The translations under genes were made by a program, and so were the position numbers. From an uncultured Lachnospira sp. (GTDB taxonomy: Bacteria > Bacillota > Clostridia > Lachnospirales > Lachnospiraceae), in contig CAMHLZ010000039.1 in the NCBI GenBank assembly GCA_946186125.1, forward strand, positions 1-36,433: a stretch of DNA of 36,433 bases, given 5' to 3'. Each line of letters begins with the position of its first letter. Position 1 is the stretch's first letter. Under the pieces are notes generated by a model, which saw only the letters and a program-made list of their open reading frames with translations, did no database searches and was not told the origin of the DNA. Shown piece after piece: positions 16,406 through 28,727 of the stretch.

Positions 16406-18694
16406 TCAATCCTTACCTTGATAGAGATACGGATTGACAAGATATATGGATGCGAGACGCCTTCCTTTTCCAGAATAGGTGTCACTGTCCTTTAATGTGA
16501 TATAGCCATATTCTGCCAAGTGGTCAAGAACCGGCTGTACATCCTCTACCTTCTTAAGAGAGCGGCAGAGTCGCATGATGTCTCGTCTTGTAAATTCAGT
16601 AAGTCCTGCGGATGTTACTGCATTTAATACATATTTACATTGTTTTACAACATTGTCAGCACCCATAAGAGAGAATGCTACTTTTGCATGCTCCAGATAG
16701 TATCTTCCAATGCGAATAGCATTGTTCATGATTTCACCACTGATTACAAGTGGTTCTGGTTCATCGAGAAAATCGTGACTTCTATATACAGAGGCTCTGC
16801 AAAGAAGTGCTGCGATTCGAGCGGTGTTACCAACGAGCTTACCAACCCAGTCGCTGATGTCTGCGTATTCATTAGTTATCTTGGGTTCGAGTTCATCTGC
16901 AAATGAAGCGAGTGCTGCGTCGGCTTCCGAGGATAGTGTGATAATCTCGGGTGTTTCAGGATATTCATCCTCTAACATATTGCGAATGACAGCTTCGTAG
17001 CGCTTTGCAACATCTTCTGGAACAGGAGCGGAGTAGTACTTCCTACGACCTATATTGGACTTAGGCATACAGTAAAGAAATCTTGCTGTCAGACCACGTC
17101 CGCGAAATGTGCTGTTGGCCATAAGACCGGAAAGTACGCTTGGCTGAACCATAAGCATAAGTGTGAGAGTTGGATTCATAACAGTAATGCTATTTCGTCC
17201 AATACGATCCACACGAAGGGCATCACCAGAATATCCTTTTAGAATAACGTCGATATTTACATTCTTGGTATAAATGCCAGAAAGAATATCGAAGATTCCA
17301 CCTTCGGATGAAATGATAGCTGCGCGACCATCGTTTTCTGCTAAGACAGAAGCTATCTTTTCGGTTGTTATATCATCCGTGTATAATCTCAAAGGTCTTA
17401 CCTCGTGAAAATCGGTGATTTCCTTTGCTATTTTATCTAGCTCGGACATTTCAGCTTTGCCTTTTGCAACCATGTCTTCAATGGTTTTCTGTCTTTTTTC
17501 AAGAACACGCAGTCTTGTTTTGCTTTGTTCAATTGCATAGGCATTTTTCGCATTTTCTTCGGCTTCATAATTATCAATAGGATAAGTACCTCCACTAAGG
17601 GAAGCTGACTTCTTTTCGGATGGTGGTAGGATAACATCACAATATATATTAGTGTTTTCTCTCCATCCGGGTTTCGGCTGCACCTGAGCTTTTCCCTGAT
17701 TGCTAACACTGAGTACTGCTAGTGAGATTGTAGCTGTCATGTCTACCGGCGTTTGATTCTGCTCAGATAGGGCTACAACATAATCGCCAATACCAGGTGG
17801 AAAAGCTTCTATTGGAAATTCTGGAACTTCGATGTTATCGAATGGAATTGGTACTTCCCACTGTGGTTCTTTGTTTCCATTGTATTCTTCGGGACTTATA
17901 TAATTCGGATTCGTGGCAATCGCAGTTTTATAATACTTGTGAGCACTACCTAAAATTGTATGAAGTTCCTCATCTTCAAGCCGTGGAATGCATTTTTCTG
18001 CTTCTGCGTAATATTTAGTTGTCATTTCTTCAGTATCACCGTAGCGCTTTAGTAAGCATACAGCTTTACGATACATGGTTTTGTTACGAGTACCCTCATG
18101 GATTTTCTCATCCATGTTGGCGAAGGCTTCTTCTTCAGATTCTAACATATGTAGGTAATCAGTGATGGTAAGAGAACCATCTTGGATGAAAAACTCTGTG
18201 TTAGGATTTCCAAAGAAAAATCTTGCACCGTCCATTGCATTGGTATCATATATTGGAAAATCTGCCTGAATCTTTTGGATGAGAGCAGTGTATTCCGTGA
18301 CCGAGGATAATATATGTCCGACATAGAATACAATATGATAACGGGGACGAGGGGATTTACCATCTTTCCATTGCATATAATGTCTGCTGGTAGTGATGAT
18401 TAGCTTTACACCAGGATACTTATTAAAAATGTCCTCTGCTGTGAACCAATCTTCTTCATTATCAGAATGATCATTATCACAGTCGGCAGTGATAACATCT
18501 GCACCGATGTAGTTCGTGACACTTCGTTGATTATCCTTAAATAAGATAAAATTGTGGTCATGGCTTATGGCTTTAATAAGTGTATCAATATCCGGTGGAC
18601 TAACCACGATAGGATATTTGGTGTTCTTAGCATTACCACAGCAATCTGCCTGGTAGATGGTAAGAGGGAAAGGTAAATTAGTGTTTTCCTTCAC
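16406..18694 (-). CDS. AEP primase fused to DUF3987 (replication protein of the satellite)
   Basis: About 762 residues. The N-terminal part is an archaeo-eukaryotic-type primase: acidic motif ITADCDND (about 70-75), the histidine motif RYHIVFYV (about His120) and DGARFFFGNP (about 155-162). The C-terminal two-thirds resemble DUF3987, found in phage and satellite replication proteins, with FPIEAFPPGIGDYVVAL, DMTATISLAVLSV and VILPPSEKKSASL. The last occupies the place of a Walker A loop but lacks a standard GxxGxGK[ST]. A winged-helix-like tail ends in LVNPYLYQGKD. GTG at 18694 is preferred because GGAGG lies eight bases ahead; the GTG at 18703 has the site too close. It overlaps the AlpA-like gene by 17 nt. 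Likely role: initiating replication of the excised element. Confidence 0.8.
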   Translation of the reverse strand: MKENTNLPFPLTIYQADCCGNAKNTKYPIVVSPPDIDTLIKAISHDHNFILFKDNQRSVTNYIGADVITADCDNDHSDNEEDWFTAEDIFNKYPGVKLIITTSRHYMQWKDGKSPRPRYHIVFYVGHILSSVTEYTALIQKIQADFPIYDTNAMDGARFFFGNPNTEFFIQDGSLTITDYLHMLESEEEAFANMDEKIHEGTRNKTMYRKAVCLLKRYGDTEEMTTKYYAEAEKCIPRLEDEELHTILGSAHKYYKTAIATNPNYISPEEYNGNKEPQWEVPIPFDNIEVPEFPIEAFPPGIGDYVVALSEQNQTPVDMTATISLAVLSVSNQGKAQVQPKPGWRENTNIYCDVILPPSEKKSASLSGGTYPIDNYEAEENAKNAYAIEQSKTRLRVLEKRQKTIEDMVAKGKAEMSELDKIAKEITDFHEVRPLRLYTDDITTEKIASVLAENDGRAAIISSEGGIFDILSGIYTKNVNIDVILKGYSGDALRVDRIGRNSITVMNPTLTLMLMVQPSVLSGLMANSTFRGRGLTARFLYCMPKSNIGRRKYYSAPVPEDVAKRYEAVIRNMLEDEYPETPEIITLSSEADAALASFADELEPKITNEYADISDWVGKLVGNTARIAALLCRASVYRSHDFLDEPEPLVISGEIMNNAIRIGRYYLEHAKVAFSLMGADNVVKQCKYVLNAVTSAGLTEFTRRDIMRLCRSLKKVEDVQPVLDHLAEYGYITLKDSDTYSGKGRRLASIYLVNPYLYQGKD

Positions 18695-18875
18695 TGGTTT
18701 CACCTCCCTTGGATTCCTGCGTTAACCATTCGTGAAAGCGGTCAACCGGAATAAGGATGCGAGTTCCTATTCGAATGGTGGGAAAGTTAGGCTCGTGAAC
18801 AAGCTGATAAGCCTTAGTTAAGCCGATTCCTAACTCCGCTGCCATCTCAGGAACACTGATTGTTGGTTTTTGCAT
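18678..18875 (-). CDS. AlpA/Xis-like helix-turn-helix protein
   Basis: A 65-residue MerR-type excisionase-like protein: PTISVPEMAAELGIGLTKAY, then FPTIRIGTRILIPVDRFHEWL, the standard pattern of helix-turn-helix followed by a wing with RIGxRxxIP and a terminal EWL helix. The ATG at 18875 is chosen because AAGGAGGAATC precedes it; an upstream in-frame extension to 18956 would overlap the divergent XRE gene. It is the first gene of the leftward satellite operon and overlaps the primase start. It would act as excisionase or as activator of element genes; opposite the XRE repressor it completes a typical phage/satellite switch. Confidence 0.85.
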   Translation of the reverse strand: MQKPTISVPEMAAELGIGLTKAYQLVHEPNFPTIRIGTRILIPVDRFHEWLTQESKGGETSEGKH

Positions 18876-18954
18876 GTAATGATTCCTCCTTCTTTGCTTT
18901 ATTATCAAAGTGATGATATTGGCATACTTTAATATAGAAGGAAGGTGAAAAATC
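18876..18954. promoter_or_regulatory. Divergent control region of the satellite switch
   Basis: The 79 bp between the AlpA-like gene and the XRE gene must contain both promoters. ATCAAAGTGAT (18904-18914), an inverted ATCA/TGAT with a three-base centre, is a candidate operator half-site pair. A/T-rich -10-like boxes are present on both strands but no near-consensus promoter can be singled out by eye. Both genes have strong ribosome sites within the region (AAGGAGG leftward, GAAGGAAGG rightward). Confidence 0.4.
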
Positions 18955-19386
18955 ATGACAATGGGTGAAAGAATTAAGGAACTTCGTAAAGAAAATGGTA
19001 TGACGCAGACTGCACTTGCAGAGGCACTTGGTATAACAAAGGGTACTGTATCTACTTGGGAGACAGATACTAGAACCCCTGGATTTGAAACATTAAGTAA
19101 GATGAGTGATATATTCCAGAAGCGTATTGAGTATATTATGGGGAAATCATATGATGCATCCGCGCCTGTAATGGATGAAGCTACTATGGAAGATTTGGTT
19201 TTGTCACAGGTGGAAGATGACCTTACAGAATATGCATTAAAATATGCTAGACTTGATCAGTTTGGAAGAGAGGCTGTGGAGGCAGTTATCAGGGCTGAGT
19301 ATAATAGATGTAGAAGTCAAAATGAACTGGCTGAAGCTGGTGTGTATTTCGGAAAGATATCTACCAGAAGAAAGAATGGAGAATAG
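18955..19386 (+). CDS. XRE-family repressor-like regulator
   Basis: A 143-residue protein with an N-terminal Cro/CI-type helix-turn-helix (about 1-60: ERIKELRKENGMTQTALAEA, then LGITKGTVSTWETDTRTPGF). The rest is helical with no catalytic motif; no LexA-type peptidase domain is present. ATG follows GGAAGGTGAAAAATC. It is transcribed away from the AlpA-like/primase operon and is followed by its own terminator, the usual position of a lysogeny- or satellite-type repressor. It is the last intact satellite gene on the right side. Confidence 0.9.
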   Translation: MTMGERIKELRKENGMTQTALAEALGITKGTVSTWETDTRTPGFETLSKMSDIFQKRIEYIMGKSYDASAPVMDEATMEDLVLSQVEDDLTEYALKYARLDQFGREAVEAVIRAEYNRCRSQNELAEAGVYFGKISTRRKNGE

Positions 19387-19403
19387 AATATATTGTGATG
19401 ATA

Positions 19404-19450
19404 ACCGTCTTGTGCATGAGTAAATTCCGGGTGCAAGGCGGTATTTTTAT
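19404..19450 (+). terminator. Rho-independent terminator after the XRE gene
   Basis: ACCGTCTTGT (19404-19413) pairs with GCAAGGCGGT (19433-19442) over ten positions including two G-T pairs, and ATTTTTAT follows. It lies 18 nt after the XRE stop codon. Confidence 0.8.
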
Positions 19451-19483
19451 ACAATAGTAATTTCGAGAATTCAAAAGTTATAA

Positions 19484-19512
19484 TTGTAAATTAGAAAGGG
19501 TTAGTGTATAAT
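19484..19512 (+). promoter_or_regulatory. Consensus-like promoter facing the 20-22 bp repeat array
   Basis: TTGTAA (19484-19489), exactly 17 bp, and a perfect TATAAT (19507-19512). Transcription would start near 19519, about 20 nt before the first repeat unit, with no protein-coding gene of note downstream before the IS element. This suggests a short non-coding transcript made largely of the repeats. Confidence 0.55.
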
Positions 19513-19539
19513 ATTATGCAGTATTATAGGCTAACTCAA

Positions 19540-19681
19540 TTGCAAAGCGAGATGCAGTTTTGTAACCCGAAATGCAACTTTGTAATTCAACAACTAAATA
19601 TTTGTAAGTGAAACGCAGTTTTTGCAACCGAAATACCATTCTTTGTAAGCGAGATGCAACTTTTGTAATCGAAACGCAACC
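19540..19681. repeat. Array of seven irregular 20-22 bp repeats
   Basis: Units start with TTGTAA or TTGCAA at 19540, 19560, 19580, 19602, 19622, 19643 and 19663. A consensus is about TTGTAAGCGAAATGCAACTT; unit 3 is very degenerate. There are no unique spacers, so it is not a CRISPR. On the minus strand it reads as rough seven-residue periods (KVASRLQ, FRLQKLR) in a short ORF 19514-19714 without a visible ribosome site. A T-run (19693-19700) follows the array on the plus strand without a clear hairpin. Function unknown to me. Confidence 0.75.
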
Positions 19682-19828
19682 TATACAAATAACTTTTTTT
19701 AGTGTATGATGCATTTAAGAGCACGACAATCGGAGGTCAATTCCCTCTCGTTTAAATTTGTAAACGGAGAATCCACCCCTGGTATTTACGATATAGAAGT
19801 AAATGTGTTGGCGGCTCTTGTTTACATT

Positions 19829-21135
19829 TTATTTTTTGAGAAGCTTAGGTTTCAGACATATGTCCTTGGCATCAACCGGGCGGCAACCAAGTTTAGCCAA
19901 GACCTCTTCTCCATGTAAAAAGCTGAACGTTTCGTATGGGCTACGATTGTTCAGTTTTTTCTTTTATAAGAGTTTATGTGGTTCATCATTTTGAAGATAT
20001 CCATCTGGGTCAGATCATCAATACTTGTTTCTTTCGGGATAATTCTTCTAATGAGCTCGTGATTAACCTCACAGGCACCTTTCTGATAAGGGCAACCAGC
20101 ATCACAGTAAAAAATATTTGTTCTGTGATATGACGATCCACGTTCAGGATGCTCACGATATTCAATGGCTCTAGGATTAGAGAACTCACTTACGTTATCC
20201 GTTAAGATATATGGAAATAATTCAGTAAATAATTCATTTCCAAGAACTTCATCCAACCCGTTAAACACATCAATAACTGACTGTGATGTGTTTGCACCTC
20301 TTATAAAAGCAAGCATTAGACTGGATTCTACAAAGTGTATGGTAAGAAGGCAATTACCACCTTTCACACCCATTACAGAGTCCATCTGTACTTCTGCAAG
20401 ATCAGGATTTTTCTCTTTAAACTTGAGATACTCCTGATAGTTACGACCAATACGGCAACCTTTATCTACTTTGAATTCAGGCTTTTTGTATCGCTCCCTA
20501 AACTTTACCTTTCTGGGAAGATCAATATTCCTTACATCAAAGAGACAGGCATCGATGTAGTTATAGATAGTTTTCTCGCTATACATGAGTTCGTTTTCAT
20601 GTTCAACATAAATTTGATGAACTGACTGACCATTGTTAACCAAAGGCGTGATAATCGCATTTAATCTGGCGATTTCTTCTTCAGATACACATAAACCGCT
20701 TCGAGATTCTGATATAACATTGTGTGCCTTGATATGAGCATGTTCTGCATCATAAATAGTCTTCATTAGACTACATTTACCGATTCTGTCACAGCCATTG
20801 CAGACATAAGGTGGTCTGAAGCGAGCAGTACAAATTTCACGGACAAAATCAGGGCAATGCTCATTACAGTGCGGGCATAACTTGCAGTACTGAGTGGCTC
20901 TTCGTGAACAATCTTTGCCACATACATTTTTATTACGGCAGTTAAATCTGTTCTTACATTCGTTGAATGGATAACCAGGATGACCTGTAGCAACTTCTGA
21001 AGAGTATTTCTTAATCTCTCTGGAAACTGTAGTTGGATTCTTCTCTAGGTCAGCTGCTATTGATTTTATGGACATACTTTTCTTCAACTTTTTTTGAAGG
21101 TTAAGACGGTCCTCATAGGTAAAGAACTTAGACAT
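19829..21135 (-). CDS. IS30 transposase, frame broken at a slippery A_AAA_AAC (frameshifted or programmed -1)
   Basis: The continuous ORF (19951-21135, 394 codons) has an N-terminal helix-turn-helix (DRLNLQKKLKKSMSIKSIAA...TVSREIKKY), a Cys-rich region (CKLCPHCNEHCPDF, VCNGC), and an IS30-type DDE core with EVQMDSVMG, LTDNVSEFSNP (TDNG is usual) and KGACEVNHELIRRI. It stops after SYKRKN. In the -1 frame the protein continues at once as LNNRSPYETFSFLHGEEVLA, then KLGCRPVDAKDICLKPKLLKK, and ends at TAA 19829-19831, a typical IS30 C-terminus. The shift occurs at AAAAAAC (plus-strand 19954-19960) in register A_AAA_AAC, with a stem-loop immediately after. Full product ~435 residues. ATG at 21135 follows AAGGAGGACACT. 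A simple loss of one A is the alternative. Confidence 0.85.
19921..19960. terminator. Stem-loop at the transposase frame break; bidirectional terminator-like
   Basis: CTGAAC (19923-19928) pairs with GTTCAG (19949-19954), with an inner CGTA/TACG stem. On the plus strand TTTTTTCTTTT follows, making a good rightward terminator that would shield the transposase from reading through. On the minus strand the stem begins at the last base of the A_AAA_AAC heptamer and is followed by CTTTTTAC. Confidence 0.6.
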
Positions 21136-21203
21136 AGTGTCCTCCTTATCCGCCGCCAACAATCAGAGGATAAAGACTATGTCACTATTTATCAATAAGG
21201 TAT

Positions 21204-21222
21204 TTGTAAGCCATGATGCAGT
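21204..21222. repeat. Single repeat-like unit on the far side of the IS
   Basis: TTGTAAGCCATGATGCAGT at 21204-21222 resembles the array units at 19540-19681 (TTGTAAGCGAGATGCAACT at 19643), same orientation, with a few differences in the middle. It suggests the IS30 element landed in or next to the repeat array. Confidence 0.45.
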
Positions 21223-21268
21223 ACATGAACTTATTACAAATATAGATATATTTATGAAGGAATGTTAG

Positions 21269-21288
21269 ATGAAACAACTGCATTTCAT
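21269..21288. promoter_or_regulatory. Inverted repeat upstream of the defence-operon regulator
   Basis: ATGAAA (21269-21274) and TTTCAT (21283-21288) form an inverted repeat with an eight-base centre, about 55 nt before the XRE start. It is a candidate operator for that small regulator. No near-consensus promoter is obvious in 21162-21343, though A/T-rich boxes (e.g. TATAGATATATTTATGA near 21241-21257) are present. Confidence 0.35.
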
Positions 21289-21343
21289 TTAACAATTAAG
21301 GAGTATAGGCTATTTTGACGTGAGAAATATGGAGGAAAATGAC

Positions 21344-21574
21344 ATGTCAGAAACTCAAATTAAAATAACATATAAACCTTTATGGAAGATGCTCATTGAT
21401 CGTGAAATGAGTAAAACTGACTTAAGAAAGAAGACACAGATTGCACCAAGTACATTTACAAAAATGAATAATGACCAGCAGGTATCAATGGATGTATTGG
21501 CACGTATATGCGTGGAATTAAATTGTGGATTTGATGATATTGTGCAGATAGAGTCCGTAAAAAAGGACAGCTAA
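21344..21574 (+). CDS. Small XRE/Cro-type regulator of the restriction operon
   Basis: A 76-residue single-domain helix-turn-helix protein: YKPLWKMLIDREMSKTDLRK, then KTQIAPSTFTKMNNDQQVSMDVLARICVEL and NCGFDDIVQI, the pattern of small Cro-like regulators with a C-terminal CxxxDIV. ATG at 21344 is chosen because GGAGG lies nine bases ahead; an upstream in-frame start at 21320 lacks one. It precedes hsdR by 47 nt on the same strand. Small XRE proteins in front of type I restriction genes usually delay or limit expression of the nuclease (controller function), which is the likely role here. Confidence 0.85.
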   Translation: MSETQIKITYKPLWKMLIDREMSKTDLRKKTQIAPSTFTKMNNDQQVSMDVLARICVELNCGFDDIVQIESVKKDS

Positions 21575-21621
21575 TTTGATAGAGGATAGATGGGGTAGTG
21601 AAATCCAGAAAGGAAGATGCT

Positions 21622-27192
<5,571 letters not shown>

Positions 27193-27204
27193 AGGTGAAA
27201 TAAA

Positions 27205-28698
27205 ATGCAATACAATTTTTTCTATGATGAAACCGAACATAGCAGAAAGATTAATTATCAGACTGTTATGGCTAACAATTATTATGACAATTTCATATCT
27301 GTAATCGTTGGTTGGTTATCAGAGGAAGAACAATGTATTACAGATAAGTACTTTGCTTTTGAATCAAAGTATGATTTCAGAAAAGTTGATGGTGAATTGA
27401 AAAGCCAGACCATGAAATCAAAGGATTTTAGGTTGGGTTTTGCTTCACTTAATAAGCATACGATAGATTTTTATGATGACTTGATATCTCTATTTGATGA
27501 GAAGATAATTATTTATTTTTCAGTGGCGAGCAAAATTGAATATGTGATACATCAGATATTTTCAGATTATCATAACACGATGTTCGTGGATATTGATTCT
27601 ATGAAGTATTCAATCATTAAAGCGATTAATGTTTATCGCCCAGAAAAAGTAATAGAAGCAATTTATGAAACACCACAGATATTTGTCAATGAGCTTAGAA
27701 GTTTTTTGGAGAGTCAGATTAACAAAAACAAAGCCAATATTATTTTAAAGGAACATGAGAATCAGGCATTTGAAGAAATATTAATGCTACTTGATGACAC
27801 AGAAATACCAGAAATATTGGATTGGGCATATTTTGCACCGTTTGACGGATTTAACAAATTATTAATGGAAATGAATGTTTCTGATTATAAGCTAATAATT
27901 GATCGTGAAGGTGATGAGTCACATACATTACTATCAGCGGAGTATATAGGTTTACAAAATGTTACTGAAGTAGATTCAAAAGATTATGTTGGAATCAGAA
28001 TGGCTGATATGCTTGCTGGATTAATATCCAAATTGATGCAATCGTTGAAGAATGCGCTGACAGGAGATTATAAAGATGGTGAAATAAAAAAGACGCTTTT
28101 AGATTCTGGGTGGTTCACATTAAATCAGAGACAATTAGATTTATATAAAAAATTATATCAAGTAATTTGTGTGAACAATGATTATTGGTATAAGTCTTAT
28201 GCCGGTCTGTATTCGGATGATTTAGTAGCATTTGTTGCATTGCTCCAGTTTATGAATCATTTTGAAGATGAAGAAGATATCCGTCAGGAATTGAAAATGC
28301 AACCAGAGTATTATAACGCCTTTGTCTGTGAAAGATTACAAGAGAGATATCAGATGATGCATAATAAACTTCCATTGGAACCTATGACGGATGATGGTAA
28401 GGATTATTTTTATAATCAAAGAGGCACGAAGGTTTATAAAGATATCGGGATGCAACCAATTTTGCCATTACATGAAGGCCAGAATAAGTATTATGTGTTG
28501 TCAGTTGGATTTGCGAAAAATGGAGAATCGCTGGTAACGATTTCTGAAAATGAAGAACCTGTATGTTATAGACTACCCGGAGAATACAGTGAATGGGCTA
28601 TGACAGTAGTTGGAATGGCAAATATGGGAGAAAAACTGTTCCCGGAGGAAGTGGTATTTTCGTTAGTTGGTGGCCAATATTATGTTGATATTTTATAA
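27205..28698 (+). CDS. DUF3800-like protein (putative RNase H-fold nuclease) inside the defence cluster
   Basis: A 497-residue soluble protein. The N-terminus YNFFYDETEHSRKI and the later segments YKLIIDREGDE and VGIRMADMLAGLISKL match the DUF3800 pattern (an opening Asp-Glu, a middle Asp, and a xxxADMxAG helix), a family predicted to have an RNase H-like fold with acidic metal-binding residues. The family is often found near phages and defence genes but its activity is largely unproven. The C-terminal ~190 residues (from about 310) are an extra domain with a beta-rich end (KYYVLSVGFAKNGES, FSLVGGQYYVDIL) that I do not recognise. ATG follows AAAGGTGAAATAAA 12 nt after hsdS; jetA follows after 29 nt. 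The position between two known systems suggests a third, linked activity or a helper. Confidence 0.7.
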   Translation: MQYNFFYDETEHSRKINYQTVMANNYYDNFISVIVGWLSEEEQCITDKYFAFESKYDFRKVDGELKSQTMKSKDFRLGFASLNKHTIDFYDDLISLFDEKIIIYFSVASKIEYVIHQIFSDYHNTMFVDIDSMKYSIIKAINVYRPEKVIEAIYETPQIFVNELRSFLESQINKNKANIILKEHENQAFEEILMLLDDTEIPEILDWAYFAPFDGFNKLLMEMNVSDYKLIIDREGDESHTLLSAEYIGLQNVTEVDSKDYVGIRMADMLAGLISKLMQSLKNALTGDYKDGEIKKTLLDSGWFTLNQRQLDLYKKLYQVICVNNDYWYKSYAGLYSDDLVAFVALLQFMNHFEDEEDIRQELKMQPEYYNAFVCERLQERYQMMHNKLPLEPMTDDGKDYFYNQRGTKVYKDIGMQPILPLHEGQNKYYVLSVGFAKNGESLVTISENEEPVCYRLPGEYSEWAMTVVGMANMGEKLFPEEVVFSLVGGQYYVDIL

Positions 28699-28727
28699 AA
28701 ACCATTAGTGTGGAAAGGAGTGAGAAC

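Larger units (their letters stand above)
10512..19386. mobile_element. Decayed phage-satellite-like element with serine recombinases
   Basis: The co-directional minus-strand block AlpA-like regulator, AEP/DUF3987 primase, P27 small terminase, HK97 capsid, SHOCT-like protein and three serine-recombinase-type genes, plus a divergent XRE repressor, makes a ~9-kb unit. There is no large terminase, portal, protease, tail or lysis gene. Phage satellites such as PICIs are known to carry a repressor, an AlpA/Stl-type switch, a primase and a TerS that redirects helper packaging, so this is the closest known class. The limits given are simply the outer genes; attachment sites were not identified. Three of the genes are disrupted, so the element is probably immobile unless helped in trans. 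Confidence 0.6.
19806..21161 (-). mobile_element. IS30-family insertion sequence
   Basis: A 1.36-kb unit with an IS30-type transposase, bounded by inverted TGTTGGCGGC (19806-19815) and GCCGCCAACA (21152-21161). The left copy is 13 bp beyond the stop of the frame-restored transposase and the right copy is 16 bp before its start, so they sit symmetrically. The IS may extend further on either side because no target-site duplication was identified and no promoter is visible inside the right end. Confidence 0.65.

Noticed and set aside
10450-19500. Attachment-site direct repeats flanking the satellite
   Set aside because: Compared 10440-10515 with 19387-19500 by eye and found no convincing shared core; the recombinase type may use only a very short one.
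19540-19681. CRISPR array
   Set aside because: Units follow one another with no spacers between them, are irregular in length (20-22 bp), and no cas gene is near.
19484-19950. Type III toxin-antitoxin locus (repeat RNA followed by toxin)
   Set aside because: The promoter-plus-repeat layout fits, but no toxin-like ORF follows; the next sequence is the IS30 end. The plus-strand 70-codon ORF at 19706-19918 has no ribosome site of note and overlaps the IS.
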